64,000 bases of DNA from QHXW01 sp035280425 (GTDB taxonomy: Bacteria; Acidobacteriota; Terriglobia; Bryobacterales; Bryobacteraceae). Shown here in pieces: positions 45,839-54,833 of the stretch; the stretch's first letter is position 1, and each line of letters opens with the position of its first letter. The stretch is from positions 248,001 to 312,000 of the forward strand of contig DATEFW010000034.1 of NCBI GenBank assembly GCA_035280425.1, in the 5' to 3' direction. A model generated the notes under the pieces. It had not been told where the DNA came from and did no database searches. It was given only the letters and a program-made list of their open reading frames with translations. A program made the translations under genes and the position numbers.

Positions 45839-47194
45839 GTGTCTGTGTTTCCCAAAAAGCCGGTCCGGGCCGACGCCTGCGCGTGCGTGCATGAGTGGGA
45901 CGCCGTGCGCGCCCAGAAAGGCTGGTGGCACAGCTTTGAGCTGCCGGACGGCCGGACCATCGATGGCGTTAATGACGTTGCCGGCCAGAAAAATCGAATC
46001 GGCCAGTTCCCGATCCCCGCCGATCTCACCAGCAAGCGCGTGCTCGATATCGGGGCGTGGGACGGCTGGTTCAGCTTCGAAATGGAGCGCCGCGGTGCGG
46101 AAGTGATGGCCGTCGATTGCTGGGATAACGAGCGCTTCCGCTACATTCACCACGAGCTGAATTCACGCGTTGATTACCGCATCCTGGATATCTACGAACT
46201 GGACCCGAACAAGATCGGACGCTTCGATTTCGTGCTTTTCCTCGGCGTTCTTTATCACCTGAAGCATCCCTTGCTGGCACTCGAAAAAGTTTGCGCGCTG
46301 ACCACCGAAATGGCCGCCATCGATTCCTACGTGGTCACCACGGCGCCCACGCGCAAAGACCGCAAGGAAGGCGCGCCGGTGATGGAGTTCTATGAGATCG
46401 ATGAGTTCGGCGGACAATTCGATAACTGGGTCGGGCCGAATGTCGAGTGCCTCATGGCATTCTGCCGGACCGCGGGATTCGCCCGCGTCGAGCTGCGCAA
46501 TATTCTGATACACAGTGCGTGCGTAGCTTGTTATCGCTGTTGGGAGCCGCCACCGGCCAGACTCGCGCACCGGGCCGCGCTTCTCGAAGTCCTGCACCAC
46601 ACCAACGCCGGGTTCAATTTTTATAGCTCGCGCGACGAATATGTTTCCTGCTGGTTCACCAGCGAGGAGAAACATCTCACGGGGACAGACGTTCTGCCTG
46701 AAGTCGGCGGCTACGGATCGCAGGCGACGTCGCTCAAGCATGAAGGCGATGCCTGGCAGGCGAATTTCAAGCTTCCGCCCGGTTTGACGCCCGGCTGGCA
46801 TGAAGTACGCGTGCGCACCAGGAACAGCGGTTGGAGCAACACGCTCCGGATCGCAGTCGATATTTTTTCCAAAATCGAGTCCCTCTCTATTACCGGCGTT
46901 TGCGACGGTAAAGCCTGGACGCCCGGCCAGGTGCTGCTCGACCCTGAGCCCGTCGTCTCGCTGTGGGTCGAGGGTCTGCCCGAAAATGCCGACCGCAACA
47001 ACGTGCGAGTCGATCTCGGCGGCATCCGGCTCCACATTGATTATCTTGGCGCGCCGGAACAGGACAAGCCCCGGCAGCTAAACGCGAAGATTCCAAGCTA
47101 CGTAAAGGCCGGCGAGCACGAACTGGCCGTGGCGGTCGGTGAGACGGTATCGGAACCTGTGCGCGTCAAACTCCTTGCGGGCGACCGCCGCTGA
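45839..47194 (+). CDS. SAM-dependent methyltransferase with C-terminal extension
   Basis: 451 residues. The first 200 resemble the DUF1698/CmoB-type methyltransferase: WHSFELPDGRTIDGVNDVAG, KRVLDIGAWDGWFSFEMERR (SAM loop DIGAWDG) and FDFVLFLGVLYHLKHPLLAL. The C-terminal 200 residues (GFNFYSSRDEYVSCWFTSEE onward) form a separate beta-rich region, not recognised. A tRNA target is unlikely in this context; a sugar or glycoconjugate substrate is more probable given the four preceding transferase genes. GTG start, weakly supported by an upstream AGG. Confidence 0.78.
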   Translation: MSVFPKKPVRADACACVHEWDAVRAQKGWWHSFELPDGRTIDGVNDVAGQKNRIGQFPIPADLTSKRVLDIGAWDGWFSFEMERRGAEVMAVDCWDNERFRYIHHELNSRVDYRILDIYELDPNKIGRFDFVLFLGVLYHLKHPLLALEKVCALTTEMAAIDSYVVTTAPTRKDRKEGAPVMEFYEIDEFGGQFDNWVGPNVECLMAFCRTAGFARVELRNILIHSACVACYRCWEPPPARLAHRAALLEVLHHTNAGFNFYSSRDEYVSCWFTSEEKHLTGTDVLPEVGGYGSQATSLKHEGDAWQANFKLPPGLTPGWHEVRVRTRNSGWSNTLRIAVDIFSKIESLSITGVCDGKAWTPGQVLLDPEPVVSLWVEGLPENADRNNVRVDLGGIRLHIDYLGAPEQDKPRQLNAKIPSYVKAGEHELAVAVGETVSEPVRVKLLAGDRR

Positions 47195-47236
47195 GCTCCT
47201 GCCGGAACCGCTTCGGCTTGGTGTTACGCTTTCAAT

Positions 47237-49234
47237 ATGGCCTTCCATCTGGTGGTGAACTATCGCCCGCGCGGCGATCAGGAGACCGCCATCGAAGAAT
47301 TGGTCCGGGGCGTGCGCGATGGAGAGAAGCACCAGGTGCTGCTCGGGGTCACCGGGTCGGGCAAGACCTTCACCATGGCCAAGGTCATCGAGCAGCTCGG
47401 CCGGCCCGCCCTGGTGCTGGCGCATAATAAAACGCTCGCCGCGCAGCTCTATCACGAGTTCAAAGCCTTCTTTCCTTCGAACGCGGTCGAGTACTTCGTC
47501 AGCTATTACGATTACTACCAGCCCGAAGCCTACATTCCTTCGAGCGACGTGTACATCGAAAAGGAAGCTACCATCAACGACGAGCTGGATAAGCTCCGAC
47601 TCTCGGCAACCCGATCGCTGTTCGAGCGCCGCGATTGCGTAATCGTCGCCAGCGTCAGTTGCATCTACGGCCTGGGTTCGCCCGAAGCCTACTACGGCAT
47701 GCTGCTGATGCTCGAAAAAGGCGAGAAGATTTCGCGCAACCAGATCGTTTCGCGCCTGGTCGACATTCTCTACGAGCGCAACGATATCGATTTCCGGCGC
47801 GGCACTTTCCGCGTGCGCGGCGACGTGATCGAGATCTATCCCACTTACGAAGATTACGCCTACCGCATCGAGCTGTTTGGCGACGAGATCGAAAGCCTGG
47901 CGCAAATCGACCCCCTGCTCGGCCAGGTCCGCCAGACCTATCTGCGGCTGCCGATTTATCCCAAAACTCACTATGTGATGTCGGATGAGACCAAAGAGAA
48001 GGCCATGGCCAGCATCCGCGTCGAGCTCGAAGCCTGGAAGAAAGAACTGGAAAAACAGGGAAAACTGATCGAGGCCCAGCGGCTTTACCAGCGCACCATG
48101 TTCGATCTCGAAATGATGCGCGAAATCGGCTACTGCCACGGCATCGAAAATTATTCACGGCACTTTTCCGGACGCCTGCCGGGCGAGGCGCCACCTACGC
48201 TGCTCGATTACCTGCCGCAAGACTCCATCATGTTCCTCGATGAGAGCCATCAGACCGTTCCGCAGCTCCACGGCATGTATCACGGCGACCGCTCGCGGAA
48301 AGAGATACTCGTCGCGCATGGATTCCGCCTGCCCAGCGCTCTCGATAACCGCCCGCTGACTTTCGAGGAGTTCGAAAATCGTGTCAACCAGGTGGTCTAC
48401 GTTTCCGCGACGCCCGGTCCATACGAGCTGACCAAATCGGCCGGCGTGGTCGTCGAGCAGATCATCCGGCCGACCGGCCTGGTCGATCCGGAAGTCGAGG
48501 TGCGCCCCGTCAAGGGACAGGTGGACGACTTGTTAGGCGAAATCCGCAAGCGCGTCGAAAAGAATCAGCGCGTTCTGGTCACCACTCTCACCAAACGCAT
48601 GGCCGAGGATTTGGCCGAATATTACTCCGAGGTCGGGGTCCGCTGCCGTTACCTGCATTCGGAAGTCGAAACGCTCGACCGCATCAAGATCCTGCGCGAT
48701 CTGCGCCGCGGCGAATTCGACGTGCTGATCGGCATTAACCTGCTTCGCGAAGGCCTTGATCTACCGGAAGTCTCGCTCGTGGCGATTCTCGATGCCGATA
48801 AGGAAGGCTTCCTGCGATCGAGTGGTTCATTGATCCAGACTATTGGACGCGCCGCCCGCCATCTGGAAGGCCGTGCCGTTCTCTACGCCGATGTCATGAC
48901 CGACAGCATGCGCCGGGCCATCGACGAGACTGATCGCCGCCGCCGCGCGCAGATCGACTACAACGAGCAAAACGGCATTACACCGCAATCGATTATCAAG
49001 CCGATCGATATGAGCCTGGTGGCGATTGCCGAAGGCGATTACGTCACAGTACCGGTTGAATCGAATGAAGACGTGGAGGCCATGACCTCGGATCAGCGCC
49101 AGCGGTTCTTGAGCGAGCTCGAAGAGCGCATGCGCGAAGCGGCGCGCAAATTCGAATTCGAAAAGGCGGCGCAGTTACGTGACCGCATCAAAGAGCTGCG
49201 GTCGCGCGAAGTGGTGGGAATTCCTGCCGGTTAA
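47237..49234 (+). CDS. uvrB: Excinuclease ABC subunit B
   Basis: The damage-verifying helicase-like subunit of nucleotide excision repair. 665 residues, with Walker A LLGVTGSGKTFTMAKVIEQL (about 37-44), the damage-probing beta-hairpin YYDYYQPEAYIPSSDVYIEK (about 90), YVSATPGPYE, the QTIGRAARH region and the C-terminal UVR motif (FEFEKAAQLRDRIKELR) for UvrC contact. It is of standard length. It converges on the next gene with a four-base overlap at 49231-49234. Confidence 0.98.
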   Translation: MAFHLVVNYRPRGDQETAIEELVRGVRDGEKHQVLLGVTGSGKTFTMAKVIEQLGRPALVLAHNKTLAAQLYHEFKAFFPSNAVEYFVSYYDYYQPEAYIPSSDVYIEKEATINDELDKLRLSATRSLFERRDCVIVASVSCIYGLGSPEAYYGMLLMLEKGEKISRNQIVSRLVDILYERNDIDFRRGTFRVRGDVIEIYPTYEDYAYRIELFGDEIESLAQIDPLLGQVRQTYLRLPIYPKTHYVMSDETKEKAMASIRVELEAWKKELEKQGKLIEAQRLYQRTMFDLEMMREIGYCHGIENYSRHFSGRLPGEAPPTLLDYLPQDSIMFLDESHQTVPQLHGMYHGDRSRKEILVAHGFRLPSALDNRPLTFEEFENRVNQVVYVSATPGPYELTKSAGVVVEQIIRPTGLVDPEVEVRPVKGQVDDLLGEIRKRVEKNQRVLVTTLTKRMAEDLAEYYSEVGVRCRYLHSEVETLDRIKILRDLRRGEFDVLIGINLLREGLDLPEVSLVAILDADKEGFLRSSGSLIQTIGRAARHLEGRAVLYADVMTDSMRRAIDETDRRRRAQIDYNEQNGITPQSIIKPIDMSLVAIAEGDYVTVPVESNEDVEAMTSDQRQRFLSELEERMREAARKFEFEKAAQLRDRIKELRSREVVGIPAG

Positions 49235-49851
49235 AGTCTGTCTAGTTGCTGATCCCGGCGGCGCTCAATCGCCAGGTCTTCGTGTTCCACGCGAAGCGTC
49301 TCTACCACCTTGCAATCCCAGCAAACGGGCCAATAGCTCGCCAGTACACGCGGGATTTCCTGCGGCGGAACAGCCGCCCATTCAATGATTTGGCCTCCCG
49401 GGCTCAGCAACGCCGGTTGGTGATCAAACCAGCGGATCTCCCCGAACGGCCTGCGGCAAAACGTGCACTGGTGGGAGCGATACCAGCCGGAAAGCATAGC
49501 TTGAAGCAAACAACCGGTTGGCGAGTGCTCGATTTGTTTGATGCAGGTCTGCGGGCAGTCCTCGCGCTCCGGCCAGCGCGAGCAGCTTTCCAGGCGAAGA
49601 TGGGTTTCCCCCAGAAGCCCTGATGCCGCCGCATGGCCGGCATCAAGCTTCACAGCTTCGAATTTCTCGGTCTCCGGGCAGGTGATGATGCGCGTGCCCC
49701 GGTACTTCAAATAGCTACGAATTAACCCACGAATCATCCAGCCCAATGCCACCGCCGCGGCGGCCGCAATGAGCAGCGCGGCTGCGCCGAAAAGGAAGTT
49801 GATGACCTGTGTACCCAATACATTACGAACATGATCTATCGCGGCAAACAT
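49231..49851 (-). CDS. Cysteine-rich single-span membrane protein, unknown
   Basis: 206 residues. One strong membrane helix is at the N-terminus (LFGAAALLIAAAAAVALGWM). The rest has about eight cysteines, including CSRWPEREDCPQTC, SHQCTFCRRPFGEI and PVCWDCKVVE, so CxxC pairs suggest zinc or cluster binding. No family is recognised. The ATG follows a GGGGG stretch 4-5 bases upstream. A TAAGAT-type box lies further upstream in the 126-base gap before thiE. Unusual for its density of cysteine pairs after a transmembrane helix. Confidence 0.6.
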   Translation of the reverse strand: MFAAIDHVRNVLGTQVINFLFGAAALLIAAAAAVALGWMIRGLIRSYLKYRGTRIITCPETEKFEAVKLDAGHAAASGLLGETHLRLESCSRWPEREDCPQTCIKQIEHSPTGCLLQAMLSGWYRSHQCTFCRRPFGEIRWFDHQPALLSPGGQIIEWAAVPPQEIPRVLASYWPVCWDCKVVETLRVEHEDLAIERRRDQQLDRL

Positions 49852-49977
49852 ACAACCCCCATCGGAGCTTTCGTTTGCAAGGCCTTCGCCAAAGGGTTAA
49901 AAGGGGTCTATCTTATTGTGGTGAAAAGGAATAGCTGAGGCCACGGCATCGTCATTTGGCTTCAGCGCTGGGTCAAT

Positions 49978-50562
49978 TCACGCTGTTTCAGTATTTTGCG
50001 GCCCCTGAAACATCGAAATACCGGCAATGCCCCGGGCCCCGGCGGCCAGACACTCGGCCGCATTTGCGGGAGAGATACCACCAACGGCGAACAGGGGTAT
50101 TTTCACCGCGTGCGCAGCTTCGCGCAGCAAATCCAGCCCTAGTGGCGAGCCGTATTCGGCCTTTGAGGGCGTATAAAATACCGGCCCAAACACGGCGAAA
50201 TCCGCGCCGTCGCGTTCGGCGCGGCGAACTTCTTCGATCGAGTGGCACGAAACGCCGATCAGGAAGCCTGGCGGCGTAATCGTGCGGAGCCGGTCGGGCG
50301 CGATAGCCCCCGCAGGCAGATGCACGCCGTGCGCTCCGCAGGCGAGCGCAATATCGGCTCGATCGTTGACCAGGATCTTCGCCCCGTGCGGATTCGGAAG
50401 CGCGAGCACGCGCCGCACCAGCGCGGCCAGTTCCCGTGCGCCCAGATCTTTTTCGCGGATCTGGATGCGGTCGATTCCGTTAATAAGCACTCGGGCGATA
50501 TTTTCGATCAGCGCCTCGACGCCGCCCAGCGGCTTGCGGTCGGTAATGTAGTAGCGGAGCAT
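49978..50562 (-). CDS. thiE: Thiamine-phosphate synthase
   Basis: Couples the thiazole and pyrimidine halves of thiamine phosphate. 194 residues. Conserved blocks are IQIREKDLGARELAALVRRV, ILVNDRADIALACGAHGVHL, FAVFGPVFYTPSKAEYGSPL and LFAVGGISPANAAECLAAGA. The start is ATG 50562; a TTG three codons earlier is possible. No THI-box riboswitch is visible in the 71 bases before the ATG. Confidence 0.92.
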   Translation of the reverse strand: MLRYYITDRKPLGGVEALIENIARVLINGIDRIQIREKDLGARELAALVRRVLALPNPHGAKILVNDRADIALACGAHGVHLPAGAIAPDRLRTITPPGFLIGVSCHSIEEVRRAERDGADFAVFGPVFYTPSKAEYGSPLGLDLLREAAHAVKIPLFAVGGISPANAAECLAAGARGIAGISMFQGPQNTETA

Positions 50563-50633
50563 GACCGGCAACGTTAGCAGTTTACACAGAAGCCGGGGTT
50601 CTTAAGCGAATCGCCGAACCGAATTCCAGTAGA

Positions 50634-50951
50634 TCATCTGCCGCCCACGAGCCACCATCGAATCAAGGCCAAAGAAAAGGCGAATGCCGCTCCGCCGCAT
50701 TCGCCGGCAAGAGTGCTTTGGCGCCATCGGAAACATCGCAGCCGATCGCGCAAGAGGTACAACGCTGCTCCCACTGCGAGCTGCACCACCGGCAGACTGA
50801 GTCCCGGAAACGCAACGCGAACGGCTATCAGTCGATGCGGGACCGCGAATACCGAGAGCAAACCGGTGACCGCGCCCGCCAGCAGCAAGCCTACAGTCGA
50901 GGTTGCCGGGCCGGTCGGCCAGATCGTCCAGGCGTGGATCAGTCCACCCAT
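50634..50951 (-). CDS. Small multi-span membrane protein, hypothetical
   Basis: 105 residues, mostly hydrophobic, with about three segments (VGLLLAGAVTGLLSVFAVP, LPVVQLAVGAALYLLRDRL, GGAAFAFSLALIRWWLV). No family is recognised. It sits 71 bases beyond the thiE start and 147 bases downstream of the fmdE-like gene on the same strand. The longer overlapping frame in the same region encodes an Arg-rich low-complexity sequence and is rejected. Reality of the gene is moderate. Confidence 0.45.
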   Translation of the reverse strand: MGGLIHAWTIWPTGPATSTVGLLLAGAVTGLLSVFAVPHRLIAVRVAFPGLSLPVVQLAVGAALYLLRDRLRCFRWRQSTLAGECGGAAFAFSLALIRWWLVGGR

Positions 50952-51098
50952 TGCTGACGACAGTATATCGAGGAAACTTCTCCAAAAAGCTCCACGAACG
51001 GTTCGAGCAGGGCCGCGAGAAGATCCTCCCCATCCACACGTACGCTCGCCGCCGAAAATAGTTCACTTTGGCGAATAAGTGTAATGAAATGTGAGGGA

Positions 51099-51686
51099 TC
51101 ACTCGAGCGGCGTGTAATACCGCTCGCCGGCGCAAGCTTTGCACAGCACGCGGCCGTTCCGCTCCACGCCGCGCTTGAAATTGATCCCCTCGCCGCATTC
51201 CGCGCAAACCTGCCGCTCGCCTTTGTAGCCGGGAAACTCTTCCGGGCCGAGCGTAACACGCACCCATTCGGTCGAGAACAGCTCTTCATCCGGAAGTTGA
51301 CGGTAGGCGCGCATCTGCTGCTGCCCTTTATCCGCGATCTCGGGATAAAGTTCCTTCGCCCGCTGCTTGGAAGTCTCCCTGGCCACGACCCGCACGGCGC
51401 GATCCGCCTTCAAATCGCAGAACGTGGCGGCTACCTTTCCGAAATCGCGAAACTTCAGCGCGCGTTTGCCCAGCCGGCAGCCGGTCACGATGGGAATCGC
51501 ATCTGTGGCGCACCGGTCGATCTCGATGAAGGTAACCAGGCGCTTGCGATCGCGCCCCGCCGGGTCATCGATGCCCAGCAGTTTCATCCCGTAGAGCGCC
51601 ATGCGGAGGCCCAGGATCTGGCCCGCGCACATGTGGCCGTGGGCCTGTTCGGCCAGCGACTCGTATTGTTCGAGGGACTTCATCAT
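51099..51686 (-). CDS. FmdE-family protein, Mo/W-linked
   Basis: 195 residues. The N-terminal FmdE domain has the HGHMCAGQILGLRMALYGMK motif (H18, C20) and IEIDRCATDAIPIVTGCRLG; the C-terminus has a four-cysteine zinc ribbon (CAECGEG, then VLCKACAG). FmdE was named after a subunit linked to formylmethanofuran dehydrogenase, a molybdenum/tungsten enzyme, but bacterial copies are usually stand-alone. It is four bases from modC and thus in an operon with molybdate transport. ATG at 51686; the longer reading overlaps modC in another frame. Confidence 0.82.
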   Translation of the reverse strand: MMKSLEQYESLAEQAHGHMCAGQILGLRMALYGMKLLGIDDPAGRDRKRLVTFIEIDRCATDAIPIVTGCRLGKRALKFRDFGKVAATFCDLKADRAVRVVARETSKQRAKELYPEIADKGQQQMRAYRQLPDEELFSTEWVRVTLGPEEFPGYKGERQVCAECGEGINFKRGVERNGRVLCKACAGERYYTPLE

Positions 51687-51690
51687 GTGC

Positions 51691-52764
51691 CTAAAGCACC
51701 CGCAGCGCGTCCGGAGGGAACTCGACCAGCCACTCTTTATTATCCTTCTGCCGCACAAACTCCTGGCGCGACACCTCCACCGAAATGTCGCCGGCGAACT
51801 CCAGCCGGACCGACTGTGGCTTTTCCGATACGCGGACAAGTTTCGCGGAAATCTGGTTGGTTTCCGGCTTGGCCCCATTGTGCTGCGCCACACGCAGATC
51901 TTCCGCGCGAATACAAAGCCAGACGCGGTCGCCGAGCAGACGCCCGGGAAGGTAAGTCCCGGTGACCTCGAAGTCGCCAAAGCGCAGGCGGCTGGTATTG
52001 CGTCCTGGATCGAGCGCCGTCACCTCCGCCTGGAAAACATTCGGAATACCCAACAGCCGCGCGACCTCCACGCTCGCGGGCCGCTCGAGAATCTTTCGCG
52101 GCGCCCCGGTCTGCACGATGCGCCCTTCACGGATGATCAGCATTTCGTCCGCCAGCTCGAAGCACTCATCGAGATCGTGGGTCACGAGCAGCACCGGAAT
52201 CCGGAAATCGGCGCGGATCTCGCGGAGCAAGGAATAGAGTTCGCCGCGCAGCGGAGCATCGAGACCTTGTGCCGGCTCATCGAGCAGCAGCAGGCGCGGC
52301 GACCCGATGAGCGCGCGGGCAATCGAGCAGCGCTGCTTCTGCCCGCCGGAAACTTCATGCGGCCGGCGGCCCGAGACTTCCGCCAAATGGAACCGCTCGA
52401 GCATTTCGTTCACCCGGCGGTGGCGCTCCAGGCGCGGCTGGCGGTCGGCGGCGAACAGCAGGTTCTGCCGCAGCGTCATGTGGGGAAACAGCGCGTAATT
52501 CTGAAAAACGTAACCGCAATTGCGTTTCTGTGGCCGCAGATTCACGCGCGCGGCGGCATCGAAAAGGATCTGGTCATCGAGCAGGATGCGCCCCGTGTCG
52601 GGACGCGTGAAGCCGGCTAGCGAATCGAGTGTGAGGGTCTTGCCCGCGCCGCTCGGACCAAACAGAGCCGTCACCCCGGCGCGCACTTGAATCTCTATTT
52701 CGAGCGAAAACCCAGCAGAATCCGGACCGGCGGGGAAGCGCTTGGAAATGCGCGCCTCGATCAT
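51691..52764 (-). CDS. modC: Molybdate ABC transporter ATPase
   Basis: 357 residues. Walker A is LFGPSGAGKTLTLDSLAG, the signature VSGGQKQRCSIARALIGSP and Walker B LLLLDEPAQGLDAPLRGELY. The C-terminal part (about 240-357) is a regulatory TOBE-like domain with IRAEDLRVAQ. It energises the adjacent ModB permease for molybdate uptake. Sulfate and iron relatives are the main alternatives; the TOBE-like region and FmdE context favour molybdate. Confidence 0.88.
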   Translation of the reverse strand: MIEARISKRFPAGPDSAGFSLEIEIQVRAGVTALFGPSGAGKTLTLDSLAGFTRPDTGRILLDDQILFDAAARVNLRPQKRNCGYVFQNYALFPHMTLRQNLLFAADRQPRLERHRRVNEMLERFHLAEVSGRRPHEVSGGQKQRCSIARALIGSPRLLLLDEPAQGLDAPLRGELYSLLREIRADFRIPVLLVTHDLDECFELADEMLIIREGRIVQTGAPRKILERPASVEVARLLGIPNVFQAEVTALDPGRNTSRLRFGDFEVTGTYLPGRLLGDRVWLCIRAEDLRVAQHNGAKPETNQISAKLVRVSEKPQSVRLEFAGDISVEVSRQEFVRQKDNKEWLVEFPPDALRVL

Positions 52765-53429
52765 CCGGTCACCTGACGCTGCTGGAGCCGGTTGGCGAGA
52801 TACACGATCCCGATCGCTACCGCCGAAAGCACCAGGACCAGCACGCGCGCCACCAGCGTATCGCCGCTCTCGACGGCATCATATATTGCGATCGATGCGG
52901 TCTGCGTGGAACCCGGAATATCGCCGGCCAGCATCAGAGTTGCTCCGAAATCGCCGAGCGCCCGCGCAAATGCCAGCACGCTCGCGGCGACAACCGCACG
53001 GCGCGACAGCGGCAGGCTGACGCGCCAAAAGACGCGCCATTCCGAAGCGCCCAGATTGCGAGCCGCGCGCTCCAGGCTGCGATCCACAGTTTCGAGCGCC
53101 GCCCGCGCCGACTTCACCAGCAGGGGAATCGCATGAAACGTCGACGCAACCACCGCCGCCTGCCAGGTGAAGACCAGCGGCTGTCCGAAAACGGACTCAT
53201 AAACGTGCCCGAGCGGGCTGGCACGTCCCAGAACCACGAGAAGGTAGTAGCCCAGCACCGTCGGCGGCAGTACAAGCGGAAGCATAACCACGGCGTCCAG
53301 CAACTCCTTGCCGCGAAACTGACGGTTGGCCAGGAGATACGCGATCCACAGTCCGAGCGCGAGCGAGACCAGCGTTGCCAACGAGGCCACACGCAGGCTG
53401 AGCCACAGCGGAAACCAGTTGATGGCCAT
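52761..53429 (-). CDS. modB: Molybdate ABC transporter permease
   Basis: 222 residues with five to six hydrophobic spans and the permease loop with LGASEWRVFWRVSLPLSRRA, the EAA motif for ATPase contact. GYYLLVVLGRASPLGHVYES and ALGDFGATLMLAGDIPGSTQ fit ModB. It overlaps modC by four bases. No modA binding-protein gene is present upstream or downstream in the window, so the transporter is incomplete here. Confidence 0.88.
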   Translation of the reverse strand: MAINWFPLWLSLRVASLATLVSLALGLWIAYLLANRQFRGKELLDAVVMLPLVLPPTVLGYYLLVVLGRASPLGHVYESVFGQPLVFTWQAAVVASTFHAIPLLVKSARAALETVDRSLERAARNLGASEWRVFWRVSLPLSRRAVVAASVLAFARALGDFGATLMLAGDIPGSTQTASIAIYDAVESGDTLVARVLVLVLSAVAIGIVYLANRLQQRQVTG

Positions 53430-53440
53430 GCGGAATTCAA

Positions 53441-54787
53441 TTATAACTGCCGGAACCGCGCGCTAAAGTGGCGCAGAAATGGCGGCTCGCTTTCAATGGC
53501 AAGCCCGCGAATGCGCTGGCGGCGCTCGTGAACTTCCAGAATCGCTTCGACTACGTAGTCGATATGGCTCTGGGTGTAAACGCGCCGCGGAATCGCCAGC
53601 CGCAGCAGTTCATGCTGCGCATTGGCGCCGAACATCACCGAGCCGATCTCGACCGAGCGGATCCCCGCGTGCCGGTAAAGCTCCACCGCGAGCGCCTGCG
53701 CAGGGAACTGCGATTTCGGGATGTGGGGCAGCATGCGTTCGGCATCGATATAAATGGCATGCCCGCCCGGCGGTTCGACGATCGGCACGCCGCGATCCGC
53801 AATATGCCGCCCGAGGTAACCGGTCGAGACGATGCGGTACCGCAGATAATCCGGATCGAGCACTTCTTCGAGCCCCACGGCGATGGCCTCGAGGTCGCGT
53901 CCCGCGAGGCCGCCATAGGTTGGAAAGCCCTCGGTCAGGATCAGCAGGTTGGTTTCCTGCACCGCCAGCCGGTCGTCGTTGGTGCACAGCAGGCCGCCGA
54001 TATTGGCGAAAGCGTCCTTCTTTGCGGAAAACGTGCAGCCGTCCGCGTAAGAGAACATCTTCTGCGCAATCTGGCGGGGCGAGCATCCGGCATAGCCCGG
54101 CTCGTGCTCGCGAATGAACCAGGCATTTTCGGCGAACCGGCAGGCGTCGAGATAGAGCGGAATGCCGTGCCGCGAAACGAGCTGCTTCACCGCCGCGATA
54201 TTTTCCATCGAAACCGGCTGGCCGCCGCCCGAATTGTTGGTTACCGTGATCATCACGAGCGGGATGTTCGTCGCCCCTTCGGTTTCGATCAGCCGCGCGA
54301 GGGCCGCAACGTCCATGTTGCCTTTGAAGGGAAGGCGCGATTGCGTATCGGCGGCTTCGGGAACCGGCAGGTCCACCGCCCGGGCGCCGGTGAACTCGAT
54401 ATTCGCGCGCGTGGTATCGAAATGCGTGTTGTTCGGGACTACGTGGCCTTTGCGGCACAGGACCGTGAATAAGATGCGCTCCGCCGCGCGGCCCTGGTGT
54501 GTCGGAATCACGTGTTTGAACCCGGTGAGCGCCTGAACTACGCGCTGCATGCGGTAGAAGCTTTCGCTGCCGGCATAAGATTCATCGCCGCGCATCATGG
54601 CGGCCCACTGCTCGGTCGACATCGCGCTCGTGCCCGAATCCGTCAGCAGGTCGATCAGGATATTTTTCGCGTCAATCAGGAACAGGTTATATCCGGCCTG
54701 CGTGAGAAAGCGCTCACGCTCTTCGGGCGTAGTCTGCCGGATCGGTTCGACGCTCTTGATGCGGAATGGCTCGATGATGGTTTTCAA
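53441..54787 (-). CDS. tnaA: Tryptophanase
   Basis: 448 residues; beta-eliminates L-tryptophan to indole, pyruvate and ammonia. The PLP lysine is K257 in TFSAKKDAFAN. Residues that separate tryptophanase from tyrosine phenol-lyase support tryptophanase: I381 in IRSVEIGSV (Arg in tyrosine phenol-lyase) and H440 in PPFLRHFSARF (Phe there). THQGRAAERILF and DLLTDSGTSAM are also conserved. The start is taken as TTG 54787, with AGGGAAAGAGA just upstream. A longer reading would extend over the divergent gene. No tnaB transporter or tnaC leader is seen. Confidence 0.93.
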   Translation of the reverse strand: MKTIIEPFRIKSVEPIRQTTPEERERFLTQAGYNLFLIDAKNILIDLLTDSGTSAMSTEQWAAMMRGDESYAGSESFYRMQRVVQALTGFKHVIPTHQGRAAERILFTVLCRKGHVVPNNTHFDTTRANIEFTGARAVDLPVPEAADTQSRLPFKGNMDVAALARLIETEGATNIPLVMITVTNNSGGGQPVSMENIAAVKQLVSRHGIPLYLDACRFAENAWFIREHEPGYAGCSPRQIAQKMFSYADGCTFSAKKDAFANIGGLLCTNDDRLAVQETNLLILTEGFPTYGGLAGRDLEAIAVGLEEVLDPDYLRYRIVSTGYLGRHIADRGVPIVEPPGGHAIYIDAERMLPHIPKSQFPAQALAVELYRHAGIRSVEIGSVMFGANAQHELLRLAIPRRVYTQSHIDYVVEAILEVHERRQRIRGLAIESEPPFLRHFSARFRQL

Positions 54788-54833
54788 CGGAAGATCTCTT
54801 TCCCTACTGTAAACTAGTGGAAAAGGTGCATTT

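Noticed and set aside
49852..49977. tRNA or riboswitch between the cysteine-rich gene and thiE
   Set aside because: No cloverleaf, no THI-box sequence; only a possible -10 box.
50939..51037. A 32-codon frame on the minus strand (GTG start) after the FmdE-like gene, ending ...GEVSSIYCRQQWVD
   Set aside because: Codons look protein-like, but there is no ribosome site or homology, so it may be a remnant or chance. The remaining bases between 50952 and 51098 show nothing else.
50602..51267. Long minus-strand frame across the small membrane protein gene
   Set aside because: Its translation is Arg/Ser-rich low complexity and overlaps two better frames.
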